DNA of 64,000 nucleotides, from NCBI RefSeq assembly GCF_021130785.1, contig NW_025778884.1, positions 119,393-183,392 on the forward strand. The letters run 5' to 3'. The notes under the pieces were generated by a model. The model ran no database searches. It was not told where the DNA came from and worked only from the letters and a program-made list of their open reading frames with translations. Below, piece by piece: positions 21,700 through 33,412 of this stretch. The number at the start of each line of letters is the position of its first letter. Positions within the stretch are counted from its first letter, which is position 1. The DNA is from Homalodisca vitripennis. Its lineage: Eukaryota > Arthropoda > Insecta > Hemiptera > Cicadellidae. The translations under genes were made by a program, and so were the position numbers.

Positions 21700-22740
21700 T
21701 TACTTTTATTCTTTTTTTGTTTCTTTATTTATAATTTGCCATGTTGTTTTACTAATATTTTCTGTGTTTTTGATTTTGGTATCAAAATAATTTTTCTTAC
21801 ATTTAGTTAGTTTTGAATTGTATTGTTTAACTTTATTCTTAAACTTCATTTTTTAAATTATCAGATTTTGTAAGCCTTGACAATTTACTAAGACAAATTA
21901 TTTCATTTTTTTCATCCTTTAAATCTTGTGTAATCCAAGTGTGCTTTTTATTTTCTTTTTTTAATTTGTGTAAGTGGAAAACAAAGATTAAAATAGTATC
22001 TGAAGATACTGTCAAAACAATCATATTTTTTCATTGACTGTTGAGTAAAAGACTGGGGAGCCAATCTTCTTTTTCCAATAAAGATTTAAAAAGTACCATA
22101 TTATTTAATGAAAATTGTCTTCCAACAAAAGTTAATGTTTTCCCAGTTTTTATTTGGGTTTGCAGAAGTTCGAGCATTTGTGCATCATGGTCAGATAAGG
22201 CTGTTATAATTCCTGAGACTTTAACTTCATTTCTATTAATATTTGTCAAAAAATTATCTATTACAGGATTTACATGTTGGTGTCACTCTAGTAGGAAAAT
22301 CAATTAAGAAAACTCATTCCATGGCGATTTAAAAATGTTCTTAAGTTCCTTTGTCTCTTTAGATTCATTTAACATGTTAATGTTAAAATCTCCTGTAATG
22401 ATTAAATATTTGTCTTTTGCTACAAGAAATTCTATAAGAGAGTCTAATCTATCTAAAAATTCGCTATTGTTAAATTGAGGTGTTCTATAAACTCCTGCTA
22501 ATATAAAAAACTATACTTTTCTATCTTAAATTTAGCTAAACAACATTCAAATAATTTGTCCTGACAAAGTTCAAACAACAGTTGGAAAACCAGCTGCCTC
22601 CCCCTTAAACCCTCCTTTGAGAGAATTGCTACACCTCCTCCCGAAGTTGTAGTACGAGAATATTCTGATATTAAAATATAATTTTCTATGTTAAAGCGTT
22701 CAAGTTTGATTTTTGACATATTGTGTTCTGTTAACACAAT
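21700..22740 (-). pseudogene. LINE apurinic-type endonuclease domain
   Basis: Fragments give LTEHNMSKIKLERFNI, then SGGGVAILSKEG, VYRTPQ, LIITGDFNINML and ALSDHDAQMLEL. These match the conserved Glu, GDFN and SDH blocks of exonuclease III-like LINE endonucleases, which nick the target. Frameshifts near 22500 and 22290 break it. Confidence 0.75.
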
Positions 22741-23169
22741 TATTTGAGGGTCTAATTCGGATAGTGTTATTTCTAAAGATTCAACACGAATCTGTAAATC
22801 CCTAATATTTTGGTGAAAAATTTTTATGCTTTTATTTTTATATTTTTTTATTTAATTTATTTAAGTGGGGCTTTGGATCCGAGTTATTGGGGAGTTTTTA
22901 AAGGCAAGGCATTCGGTCTCACATTTCTGTTTTGCTTTAAAATTCCTACATTTTCATCAACTTTGGAGCATGAGATATTTGAAATTTCACAAGAGTTAAA
23001 GGAATAGTTTCTATCTGAAACAGTTCTAGTCGTAGTTGGTAAAGGTGGAAATTCATTCAGTGAAGTCGTCACAAGGGATATATCACATTCCTGAGGCGTC
23101 ACCAGTCCAGTGTTTGCATCTGCTCCATTTCGATCTCCATTTGCAGAATGCAGGGATGTTGGTTGAACT

Positions 23170-24527
23170 GCTTCAGCCATCTCTAAGTTGGGATTGGTCT
23201 CCATTTGTTTTAACAGATGAGGCAGAAATTGCAGTATGCAGACTTTGTTTGAAATCAATGAAAGAGAGTCCATTTCTTAATGGTCGCTTTGAGTTTTCAT
23301 TAAAAATTATAATCTGCACAGAGGCTCCTGTGTGTTGCTGGAAATCAACAATATTAGCTGCAAAGTGTTCTGTTGAAATATTATCCCGGACACAACCCAT
23401 GGGGGAGCAAATTAAATACTTTAAATTTTTTATTTTAAAGTCCTCTGTGAAATGCTTAAAGGCTGTGTCGTAATCAGAAACAATTGGCTTTTATATAAAA
23501 GTCTGATTTAGTAATCAACCCATACACATTCACTCCATCAATACTTTTTTGGTGGGTTAAATAGTTGGTAAGGAGAGTGGTCGGTTTACCGAACTGTTTT
23601 ACAGAAGACGGTTGCTACCCCAGCACTCATATGTCGTTTTATGACTGAAGTCTCTTGAAATGCAGTGGGCAAATGCTAGATGCTCATTATTTTTATTTTT
23701 ATTAATTATCTTTCTCATATTGGATTCAATTATTTTTATGTCACCATTCACCAGTATTTCTGTGTTATCTTTAACGTTTTGTAATTCTTGTGTGATATTG
23801 TTGTGGTCTACCGGTAGAAATGTTTCGTTTTCATATACAGAAGTTTTGCTCAGAGAGTTGATTATCATATAAGATAGTTTCTTTTTGCCTTGGTAATTTA
23901 GGTGTAGACCATGACGAGTGAAGTGATGTCTTTTAAGGTCCTCCAAGTCAATGATGCTTATCTTTTTCATTCTTACTGCAACTTCTCTGATGTAGTTGTT
24001 AGCTATATCTATTTCATGATGTGTTCGATCAGTGGGATTTGTATCATAACGATTTGGGATTGTTGTTATGTATACAGTTCTTTCTTTACTTAGACAACTG
24101 CAAATTTTTTTCTAAATTTAAGTAAATTTCTTTTGTTGACTTTTTAAGTACATTATTAGTCCCTGCAATTATCACTAGGGGACGGTGATGAAGAGCTCTT
24201 TTCAGCCTGTCTATACACTTTCTGGGTTGTAGCCCCAGGCATAACAAGACCACTTACTCTTATCCTTCCTTGCTAAGGGCACCGATTAATTCAGGAAGGC
24301 CCCTTCCGTGGCTGTCTGAATAGAACTCCAACATCCATTATTTCTTTACCATCTTCATTCCTTCTACCTTTAATATTTTGTTCCGTGTTACATTTACAAT
24401 TTTGGTTATTTACATTTAGGTTGGAGTCAGCTATGTGGTTTGCAGAAGCATCGACAATGGAGCTCGCCGAAGCTGGGTACTCACTAGGAGCCAGGTTAGG
24501 GGTAGGAGTGGGTACTTGATACATCAT
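23170..24527 (-). pseudogene. LINE first-ORF region with SGNH/GDSL esterase
   Basis: A Pro/Ser/Asn-rich linker (24527-24291) is followed by VIIAGTNNVLKKSTKE at about 24175 and TIPNRYD at about 24050. Next is RHHFTRHGLHLNYQGKKKL at about 23910. The GTN and H(G)LHLN blocks are the substrate and catalytic His blocks of SGNH esterases found in CR1-type ORF1 proteins. Downstream, 23400-23173 has MGCVRDNISTEHFAANIVD, also seen in such ORFs. Stops and frameshifts break it in several places. Confidence 0.6.
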
Positions 24528-24668
24528 TTCAGCAACTGTATCCGACCTGAGTGCAATAAAGTTATTATTATGCAGCAGGAAAGCTAGTTGTGCTCGCTTT
24601 AGTTTATAATATCACCTGCTTTAATGTCTGGCCAGAAATCACCTTCATTATTTTTTATTTCATGGATT

Positions 24669-25181
24669 CTACCCTGATTTATAAGTTGGATGAGTATGTC
24701 CCCAAATATCAACATATATACCACAGTCCACTCCATTGTTTTGTTGCGGTACTGCTACTTTGTGTATTGGTGTGGTTTCTTCCAATCCCAGGTGCTTAGA
24801 TATGTTTTTTACAAACTGTTCTGCATGTGGAAAATTATAATCCCCAATTGAGTCAAAGTAAAAAAAAAGCCGTTTATGTTCTCTTTCATACATCAACAGA
24901 CTCCAGTGAGAACCCCCTACTTCATCATTTACAGGTGAGTCACTAATTGGGAAGAAAATGAATGACCTATTTCTAATTTGAAGAGGCTCCACAAAAAATA
25001 TCAGTGTCATTTAGAGACATTTGACAGCTTGTGTTACTACAGGATTCATCAACAGTATTTCCCGTTTAACTACCTTAGATGTGAGCATATTATAGTACAC
25101 ATCGATAGAGTCATCGGTAATATATTTTGATTCTATTATAGACATGCAGATTGAGAGCTTATTTGAAGTATTTGTTTCCAT
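24669..25181 (-). pseudogene. Ulp1/SENP8-like cysteine protease
   Basis: The frame from ATG 25181 has YITDDSIDVYYNML, then an in-frame TAA at 25013-25011. It continues with IFFPISDSPVNDEVGGSHWS, FFYFDSIGDYN and PQQNNGVDCGIYV. The His, Asp, Gln and Cys of the C48 (Ulp1) protease active site are all present. Such proteases cleave SUMO or NEDD8 conjugates. After the Cys the frame shifts, near 24680, into a linker. In a LINE this would be unusual: the known case I can name is the NeSL clade, which has a different endonuclease. Confidence 0.7.
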
Positions 25182-25372
25182 GTTTTGAACTGAATATAAC
25201 GTTTGAGTTTTTTACATCTTGATATTTAGCGGTTTTATTTTTAGCTGTAAATAAAATTACTAATTGGAGTTTCACCTGGGCGTTGGTTGTGTAAGCGGCA
25301 AATCTAAAGTGTTTTCCCGTAGGGGAGAAACAGTACTATTATTTTAGTGAACTATTATTTAGTGAACATCTA

Positions 25373-25654
25373 TTATGTTGTTTTTTCTGCTTGATTTTTC
25401 CAATCGGCTTCGATTTCTTTAAGTGCTAATGCATAAATTCCATTTTTCATCTTTTTTTCCTGTGAAATTTTATGTTTTTGTTCTACATAGCTTGACAATT
25501 CACTCAATCTACATATTCCTTTATCTTTAGAACCATAAAACATTACACTAAAAATAAAAGAATTTCCTTTTTTTTCTACATTTTCAACCACTGCTGGCCA
25601 TGCAGCATGCCCTTTTAACTTGGCTATTACAAGGTCACCCGACTGATATTTCAA
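25373..25654 (-). CDS. PWWP-domain reading frame at the LINE 5' end
   Basis: A 93-residue frame from ATG 25654. It begins YQSGDLVIAKLKGHAAWPAV, where GDLV(I/W)AK...WPA is the signature start of a PWWP domain, a small fold that binds methylated histone tails and DNA. The hydrophobic strand FIFSVMFYGSKDKG follows, as in HDGF-type PWWPs. A basic helical tail ends at a stop at 25373. It lies 190 bp before the Ulp1-like frame on the same strand. It could be part of the LINE's first ORF or a captured host fragment. Confidence 0.6.
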   Translation of the reverse strand: MKYQSGDLVIAKLKGHAAWPAVVENVEKKGNSFIFSVMFYGSKDKGICRLSELSSYVEQKHKISQEKKMKNGIYALALKEIEADWKNQAEKTT

Positions 25655-27222
25655 TTTTCCATTTAGTTTTTTAAGTAGGATTTAAATAACTCAGTGAGGG
25701 CTTTGCCTTTTATATAGATATAAATATAAAATTTGTCACTATAGAAAACATTTTTATATCAGTGTTTATTTAATATTTTACTAAGTACTTTTCCAATTAT
25801 AGCTGTATCAATAGATCAGTAACCCACAAATTAAGACAGGTTCCATGATTGAAGGTAGTGACAAGCAATTGTAGCTGACCTTGAGCTAGTATAGTCTGCC
25901 AGTTATCACTGGAGCTACATGTAGACAGACCAGGTAAACAGCTACAGCTGACTGACAACTCAAGTTAACCTTTGCTTAATGGCAGATATTACAAACTGCC
26001 TGTTACTTACTGGTGTCATATTAGTAGTCCACTTCCTGTCAATTTTAATTCAGTTTATTAATTATTATTTTATCTTTTTCTCAAATTAGTTTGTAAATGA
26101 TAAATTTAATTTAAATGATGAGTGTTCCAATTCAATTCCAAACTGTGGACTCTCCTAAAATATTATAAATTACTATTAAAATATTGTTTACAACCATGTG
26201 GTTTTATCTTCTAGAATTGTAAGTAATATATTTCCAATTAAATTTATTATATAGTTTATGATAAATTAGAACTTGATTTATAGGTAGAGATTTTATACTT
26301 ATGTCAAGCTTTTAATCCACTTGAATAATTAAAAAACTTATTTTAAACATAAAATTTGAATAAACTGTCACATTCACTGTTTACTGTCACTCAAGTCTGT
26401 TTACTCACTCAAAGATGTCCCCCAATAGCAATAAGCATTTTCTTAGCAATAAGCTTTACATGAAAACCGTAAATGTATAACTTATGCAAAATTTTGTCCT
26501 GATTACAAAAATATATAATTATTGTAACTTTGACCTTAAACGTGTGTGTAACAGGGCTTTGTATGAAAAAGCACCCATATTTACTTATTTTCAAAAATGC
26601 GTACATTTCTAAATAAGTAAAATTGTTCGTGGGTAAACATAATCTCTTGACTGCATTTATACTTATATAAGTGTGAGAGTAAAAACAAAAATAAAACAAA
26701 ATAATAAATTTTAATCTTACCTTATTTTCATATGTACAATATATACAAAGATTAATTTTTCACTCAGCGTCACTAGATCCCGCCCTGCGAGCTCTCTAAG
26801 ATCATTTGATCGGTCTCTAAAGTTTTCACCCATACTGAACAACTAAAACTATAACCTAAGAAAGCTAAAAAAACAATAATAACAACACCAAATAAATACT
26901 ATTGGATTCGTAACCTCAAACACAAAACCCGGCACTTGTTTACAGTTTCACAACAATGTGTTTGACCCGTACTACGTTCACGTCAGTTGTCCAAAAAAAC
27001 AATGTTTTACGGTAAATAAAGAAGACAATAATCGAAGTAAGAACAGTAAATCGGTACTATAGTTAATGCTCTTCCAGAATATATCAAATAAAAATCATTT
27101 ATATAACCTAAATTGCCTGAAATTTCAATAACTGTACATGTCTACTTTGGCGACGAATATTCGTCGTTGCCAAATCGGACGGGCCTTTAGCGACGAAAAT
27201 TCGTTTCATACCAGCTCTAGGG

Positions 27223-27336
27223 TTAAAGAAAGGTTTACAGAAAGAGACAATTTATGTGTGCAAGACCTGTGTTTCACATCCTGGGCTTCATCTGGAAGAG
27301 TGCTTTGAGGCCTTTCACACCCTGCCCAACTTTTAG
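27223..27336 (+). pseudogene. piggyBac A transposase, C-terminal end after the insertion
   Basis: With one TTAA removed, the frame from 19539 continues here without a break: Leu-Lys-Lys, then CKTCVSHPGLHLEECFEAFH and a stop at 27334-27336. This completes the C-terminal zinc-binding cysteine-rich domain that contacts the transposon ends. It shows that the 7.7-kb insertion arrived in the coding sequence and left a simple TTAA duplication. Confidence 0.9.
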
Positions 27337-27965
27337 AATATGCATATTACCCAGTATTACATACCAAATGTATACTTTTTTTATTTGTTAACCCTACATT
27401 TACTGTATAAAAGTCTTTTTTCCTCGTAGAAATATTTTTACTCCTTATATTTATAATTATGTATTTTGGCTCTTGTTCCGAAATTTTACATTTATTTTTA
27501 TTTATATTTAAGCTTATTTTTACTTCAATAAGTGTTACAATCTTTTATTTACTTCTATAAACATCTGAAAACTATTTTGTAATTAGAAAAATAACACCCG
27601 TTAGAGGACTAAGAATTTGGCAAATATTTGGTTTTCATATTTATTGCATGTAAATTTAATTTTTTTATAATAACTTTGTATTAAATATGTAATATACTTA
27701 TTTTCTAGTTCTATTCTAGTACATATAAGCACGCAATGTCATCATTTATATACATAATTAAAAAAAGGAAACAGTAACAGCAGTGGTGGAGTGCCGAATT
27801 TAGCTGTGCCGGAGCAACCATGGTGTAAGTATAATAGGTGTGCTACCACGCAGATTCCCCCGCCTCCCTCGCACAGGTCGGGCACGTGTTGTCAGCTTGG
27901 CTGGCGTTCCGACGGCGGCGTTACATTTGCAGACTTCCACTTAAACTGTCGTTTTACCCACTTAA

Positions 27966-28986
27966 CCCTTTGAGTGCCGCAGCGTCTACATAGTAGACGT
28001 TGTGAAATGTGCATAAATTGCCGGCATCTACCCAGTAGACGATTTGTATTTAATTAATATCACATATAATTCATTTTTGTTTTGACAAATAACTTATTTC
28101 ACGGCAATCTACAAGTTTCGAACAATCGATTGTGATTGATTTTTATTGTTCACCGCCTCCTTGTAGTTATTTGCCATCAGAAAAAAAACAGATGATGCAA
28201 TAGTTGGTCAGCTGCTACTTGTTGCGATTAACTACACAGTTTGGTTCGTTTCGTTGGGTGTTTACATTATGCTGAAAACTGTTGTTATTACTATTCAGCA
28301 ATTGTGATCATTAAAAGTTACAATGCATTTATAAACTTCTTTTTTCGTGTTTATTTTTTTAGTGATGTATATTTTATTGTTGGAATGGTGATGAAGTAAA
28401 ACGCAAGTTCCAATCAAACTATTGATTTTAGGTGAAGTAAGGTTATGTTGTAGGCCTGTGTATATTTTTATATACTTTTTATATAATTAGTATTTTACAG
28501 TCGCCTTACTTCATTAAGTGAAATGGGATAGTTATAATATTTTTTCTAAACTTTTGACAAACTTGAACAAAAATTGCTTTTTGTTGTATTTTGTATATAT
28601 TACAGTATCTGGTTAAATATTACTGTAACACACCATATTATGCATGATTTTTGTTCGGTTTTTCATGCTCTTTCATGTGGTATAGCTAAAAAAATAAAAA
28701 AAAATATTTCATATATAAAATTTTAGTTCAAACTTGAAATTTATTTTTTTTAATTTTTTAGTTTTTTGTTATACCTATATTTTTTTGTGTAAATAAAAAT
28801 AAAATTATAATATTATATGGAAAAAATACCTTGTTTTATAACACACAAACTAAAAAAAAAATTATTCAAATCGGTTGAATAGTTTTTTTTAATATAGTTT
28901 TTTCCCCACACGCTTGCGAAACAGAAGGAAATGCTCCGGCAATTTATGCGTATGACTTGGGAAAATATGCTGTGGCATTCAAAGGG
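27966..28986 (+). mobile_element. TTAA (piggyBac-type) MITE, 1.0 kb
   Basis: TTAA at 27962-27965 and 28987-28990. The ends are CCCTTTGAGTGCC and, reverse-complemented, CCCTTTGAATGCC. The palindrome CGTCTACATAGTAGACG lies at 27983-27999, and a second (CATCTACCCAGTAGACG) at 28025-28041. There is no coding sequence, and the interior is strongly AT-rich. It is nested inside the hAT. Confidence 0.85.
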
Positions 28987-29229
28987 TTAAACTAGAGCGA
29001 TTATAATAAATGTTATATATTCTGGTTCATTATTAAATACACTTTATAACAGTAGTTATTTCATGGTGAAAACTGTAATATAAATATATTATACCTACAC
29101 CATGGGAGCGGCGAGTTGCTGGGTATAGCAATAAAAACCTTATTGATTATTAATAAAAGACATTTTATTTCGTAAACTAGGCTAACACAATTTGTAATGA
29201 CAAACAGATAAGCTATGGTTTTAGACATA

Positions 29230-30507
29230 CGAGGGGGTACCCAAAAAAAACCGGAATTATTTTATAAAAATTATATATTATCAAATTTTTTACAATACGA
29301 CCTTATCTCCTTCAAAATAATCTCCATTACATCTAATACACTTGTCCCAACAGTATTTCCATTGATCAAAACATTTTTTGTAGTCATCTTTAGAAATGGC
29401 TGCAAGCTTGAGCTTCGTTTTTTTTTCTTAACCTCTTCAACGCTGTCAAATCGTTGACCTTTCAAGCCTCTTTTCATGTGTGGAAATAAAAAAAAAGTCA
29501 CATGGAGCGAGGTCAGGCGAGTAAGGTGCGTGGGGCAGCGGAACCATGCCGTTTTTGGCTAAAAACTGCCTAACTGAGATGGCTGTGTGTGCCGGTGCGT
29601 TGTCATGGTGGAAGAACCAGTCTCCAGTCTGCCACAAATCGGGTCTTTTCTGGCGAACACTGTTGCGCAATCTTCTTAAAATCTCCAAATAAAATGTTTG
29701 GTTGACAGTCTGACCTGGAGGAACAAACTCAGAATGAACAATGCCTTTAGCATCAAAAAAGCAAATCAACATGGTTTTGATGTTTGATTTGACTTGCCGA
29801 CATTTTTTTGGACGAGGTGAAGATGGCGACTTCCATTGGCTTGACTGTTGCTTCGTTTCTGGGTCATAACCATAGCACCATGACTCATCACCAGTAATTA
29901 CCTTTTCCAGAAAATCGGGATCATTTTCGAGATGTTCTTTCAGAAGGCGGCACAAATTTGGCAGCAACCCTTTTCAGTCCTAAATCTCCTGTTAAAATTC
30001 GCTGAACCGAGCTCCAAGTTAACCCACTACTCTCTGATAGTTCCTCAATTGTCTGTCGATGGTCGGTGAGCACAAGTTCACGAATTTTCTCAACATTTTC
30101 GTCCGTTCGAGAGGTTGATGGACGTCCAGAACGAGGTTTGTCTTCAATCGACATGTCGCCATTTTTAAATCGAGCGAACCACTCGTAGACCTGAGTTTTC
30201 CCCATAGCATCATCTTTGTAAGCTGTATTCAACATTAAAATAGTTTCTGCAGCATTTTTACCAAGTAAATAACAAAATTTCACAGCTGCACGTTGTTCAC
30301 TTAAACTTGCCATGACAAAAAACGAAACAAGAACAAAACAGGGTTAGCGAAAACAGTCACTACGAACGAACAGAATGCACTAGGACAACGGAACTGGGGT
30401 CACTGAGCTCGCAATGGGTTGCGCGACACACGCCTAGCGGCAGGAATGTGTACTACACGCTGCCGGCTGCCAGCAATACAATTCCGGTTATTTTGGGTAC
30501 CCCCTCG
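29230..30507 (-). mobile_element. mariner element M1 (1,278 bp)
   Basis: TA at 29228-29229 and 30508-30509 flanks the inverted ends CGAGGGGGTACCC (left) and its reverse complement at 30495-30507, with good pairing for about 25 bp. The size and ends fit a full-length mariner. It lies within the hAT, between the MITE and the hAT transposase. Confidence 0.9.
29290..30313 (-). pseudogene. mariner M1 transposase (DD34D), frameshifted
   Basis: From ATG 30313 the N-terminal helix-turn-helix region reads MASLSEQRAAVKFCYLLGKN, then FARFKNGDMSIEDKPRSGRP. The catalytic blocks are VITGDESW, FHHDNAPAHT and YSPDLAPCDFF, so all three Asp are intact. Single-base frameshifts occur near 29940, 29490 and 29420. 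The end RCNGDYFEGD before the stop at 29290 is the usual mariner C-terminus. Confidence 0.9.
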
Positions 30508-30655
30508 TACTTTAAAAAATTACTGTGCTAATACATTATTGTAGCCTGAAAAAGAATACCGTAAAAATGCATTGTAAAAACTATTAAATATTGTAAAAGT
30601 AATATTTTAACATATTTTCAATGGTAACACGAACATGAATATTGTGCGATAACCT

Positions 30656-32773
30656 CTAAAGTATGTCCCAAAATTCCTCTCCTTTTCCATTCCCATTTCC
30701 TTTCTTAGGAGGTTCTGCTATTCTTGTTTGGGTGTCGGCTGCTGAACGATGTATTCTTAGCCATGTCATGACATAGGGGCCAGGCTTCCATCTGCGGAGC
30801 GGGGGACCTTGGAGTTTTAAAAACAGTAGGGCTGAGACATGACTTACTGTCAATGAATTCCTTAATGGTGTGAGTATGTTATTCATACTGCTGAACTCTC
30901 TTTTACAGTCAGCGGAACTACAGGGTATTATTTTAGTGCAGTTTATAAGCTCTTGCAGTCCATCAGGTATCCGCCTGTTGTCCAAGTAATCTCTGTAAGC
31001 AGTCACAGCTCTGTCGATGTTCAACTTGAAGCGTTTGCATAGCTGCTTCACTTGAGTTTCGCCAAACCCAGGTTGAATATCAGTAGGCCAGTATTCGGGT
31101 TCCAAAACTTTTAGTTGCTCTACAAACTCCTCATTCTTGACAATTTCTTCGCCTAAGCTAGCGGTAAACATTCTCTTCTTTAAGTTGCTGATTAACCTAG
31201 AAATCAACTGCTTACCATTAAATGATTCGATTTTAGGGTTTTCATTTAACTTTACAGAAGCAAAACAGCCTTCCCTCATGGCAACTTGTGCCTCCAGAAC
31301 TCTTGTCCCAGGTTTTTCTTTCAAATATTCCAGATATCTGATTGATATATGAATCAGTTTGTCTGTAAATACAAGGGACGTGCTTCTGTTTTCCAGACTT
31401 TCAGACAACAAAGCCAATTCAGCAAGAATGTCATACATAAATGCTAAGTTTAACAAAAACTTATGGGAAGTCAGCTTCTTTAATAAATCATTATATTTGC
31501 ATCTATCAGTGGATGTTCTCTCAGGATCATCCATTGCTTTAGAGAAGTGCCTGACTAAGGCTTGATAACCAAACCACATGGCGGAAACAGTACGAAAACT
31601 GCTTGCTACCCATCTTGTGCTTAAAATTCTGCCGATTTTATTCATTTGAATATCGAGCTCCTGTGCACATTATTTTAACTCTCGCTTATTCTTTGGAGAT
31701 GTGCTGTACAATGAATAAAGTTTATCCATGAATGACTGGAAATGGTTAACCCCGGCTACTTCACTTATGGCATCCCCAATAGCCAGTTCCAGTCTGTGAT
31801 TCATACAGTGCCATATGATAATATTAGGGTAAACAGATAAAAATCTCCTTGCTACACCTGAGTGCTTTCCCAACATGGTGTTCGCTCCGTCGCTTGTAAA
31901 GGAAACCAAGTTTTGTTTTAAATACTCGCCATTAAAACCATATCCTTCAAGGCAATGGTGAACACTGTTAAAAACTGTCTCAGGTTTTTGATCGGAAAGC
32001 TCGACTAAGTCCAAAAATAAAGTACTTGGTGGTTTATCCTTGCTAAATTCACATTTTAAATATACAATGAGGACGGATTTAGACCTAATGCTTGTGGATT
32101 CATCAATGATTATTGACAGTTTTCCAAAAATTTCCTTTACTTGATTCAAAATGCGCATTTTCATTTCTTTTGAAATATGATCTATTATTTCGACCGCGCT
32201 ATACCTTGAATGAAGGCCTACGCCGATATCTACCCCATTTAGTTTTTGTTGCTCAAGCAATCCGAAATGGTCGCTGTACGGACAGTCGTTTTGAGCAATA
32301 AAATATGACGATCTAAACACAGCCTTAGTTGAATCGTGCTGAGCTGGATTCATTTGATCAATTACTTGTGGCATCGAATGTTTGTTTGATTTGTCAATAA
32401 TTGTTTGAGCGATTTGGTGAGCTTTCGACTGTTTATGTTCAATAATCTTTTTCCTCAAAGATTTGAGTTAATTTGTTCTATTTGAGCCATAAAAACAAAC
32501 TTTGTACGAACGCCCCTCATAAGAAAGCGAAGCATGTTCTTTTTTGTAGGCTCCCAAATTACCGACTTCAAAACAAATTTTACAGCCTAATTTACATTCC
32601 CTCTCCCACATATCTTATGTCCATAGTTCAGGCCACTGTGTTCTGTGGGGTGGGTGGGGGGGTGGGTCATCTGCTGGAACTTCCTTTTCATTAGGCTCAG
32701 GCTCAGCGAGGTTAGTTATTTTAATTTTAGCTTTTGGATTTGATGTTCCAGGAACTGGATTTGAGTCAGTCAT
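30656..32773 (-). pseudogene. hAT (KIAA1586-like) transposase with three in-frame stops
   Basis: From ATG 32773 to a stop at 30656 there are exactly 706 codons in one frame. The frame is interrupted only by TAA at 32615-32617, 32468-32470 and 31670-31672. The N-terminus has a BED-like Cys block (LGCKICFEVGNLGAYKK). The middle has FTSDGANTMLGKHSGVARRF and WHCMNHRLELAIGDAI, diagnostic for this hAT group. The C-terminus has CSSADCKREFSSMNNIL, the hAT dimerisation block. No frameshift is present, so the copy is dead but little decayed. The family also gave the host gene KIAA1586. Confidence 0.85.
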
Positions 32774-33297
32774 ATTAGGGGCAATAAAAATGACGTTATA
32801 TATTTTTGTTTAGGTTTTGGTTCCATCACTTCACAAAATTCACACACTAATAATAAAAAAATTAGTAATAGGCTTTCACAAATGTATTATAGAGGACTCA
32901 ACTCAAACAAAAGTAACAGTATATACGGTACGCTGTTTGAACTCAACCACTACGACAGACTTTCGACGATAACAGCTTAATACACGCACTCACAACCTAG
33001 ACACCGGGAATGCGAATAACAAGTCTCGACCTGTCGGTGTAAGTATTGTAAGTATACACTTCCTGCAGTTAGTAGGAGATTGACGGGCGGGGTGGTGTGG
33101 CACACCTGTCATGGGAGGGGGAGAGGGAGAGTGAGAGAGCATCCTGATTTTTATGAAGGCGCTAGTTGCGAGTTACAAGAGTTGTCTATTGCACAGCGCC
33201 TACAATTACCTTGATACCACTCAACGGACATATAAGTGATGCGGGTTTGTTCTGGCCTTTTTATTATCCAGCGACTTGTCACTCACCTACCACTTTT

Positions 33298-33412
33298 TAA
33301 ATAAAATAAATAAATAAATAATAAATAAATAAATAAGGACTTTATTTTATTTTATTTTTATTTATTTATTTTATTTTATTTTATTTTATTTTTTTTTTTT
33401 GAGCGGTTTTCA
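33298..33412. repeat. inverted simple-sequence tracts (AATAA)n / (TTATT)n
   Basis: A tract of AAATAAAT words at about 33298-33336 is followed, after GGAC, by a tract of TTTATTTTAT words to about 33398 and a poly-T run. The two tracts are roughly complementary and could pair. The second is likely the 3' tail of the minus-strand LINE fragment next to it. Confidence 0.8.

Larger units (their letters stand above)
19830..25690 (-). mobile_element. LINE with PWWP, Ulp1-like, SGNH, endonuclease and RT modules (5.9 kb)
   Basis: The minus strand carries, in order, a PWWP reading frame, a Ulp1-like protease, an SGNH esterase, an apurinic-type endonuclease and a reverse transcriptase. The total length is near that of a full non-LTR element. 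The 3' end is AT-rich with AATAAA-like words near 19800-19870. Both boundaries are estimates, because I could not identify a target-site duplication. Esterase plus endonuclease plus RT is typical of CR1-like LINEs; PWWP and Ulp1 are not. Confidence 0.6.
19544..27222 (-). mobile_element. TTAA element B, carrying a LINE
   Basis: TTAA at 19540-19543 and 27223-27226 flanks the ends CCCTAGAACTGG (left) and, reverse-complemented, CCCTAGAGCTGG (right). Near the right end lie CGACGAATATTCGTCG (27151-27166) and a similar near-palindrome (27193-27204). I see no transposase, so it is probably non-autonomous. Its own DNA is about 19544-19830 and 25690-27222, with a LINE between. The strand is assigned from the palindrome-bearing end. 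Confidence 0.8.

Noticed and set aside
26409..26699. 96-codon minus-strand frame in TTAA element B as a possible transposase
   Set aside because: No piggyBac blocks and an AT-driven composition rich in Ile, Lys, Tyr and Phe.
27966..28041. Short spaced palindromes as a CRISPR array
   Set aside because: Only two copies, at the end of a TTAA element, in a eukaryotic genome; they fit transposase-binding sites.
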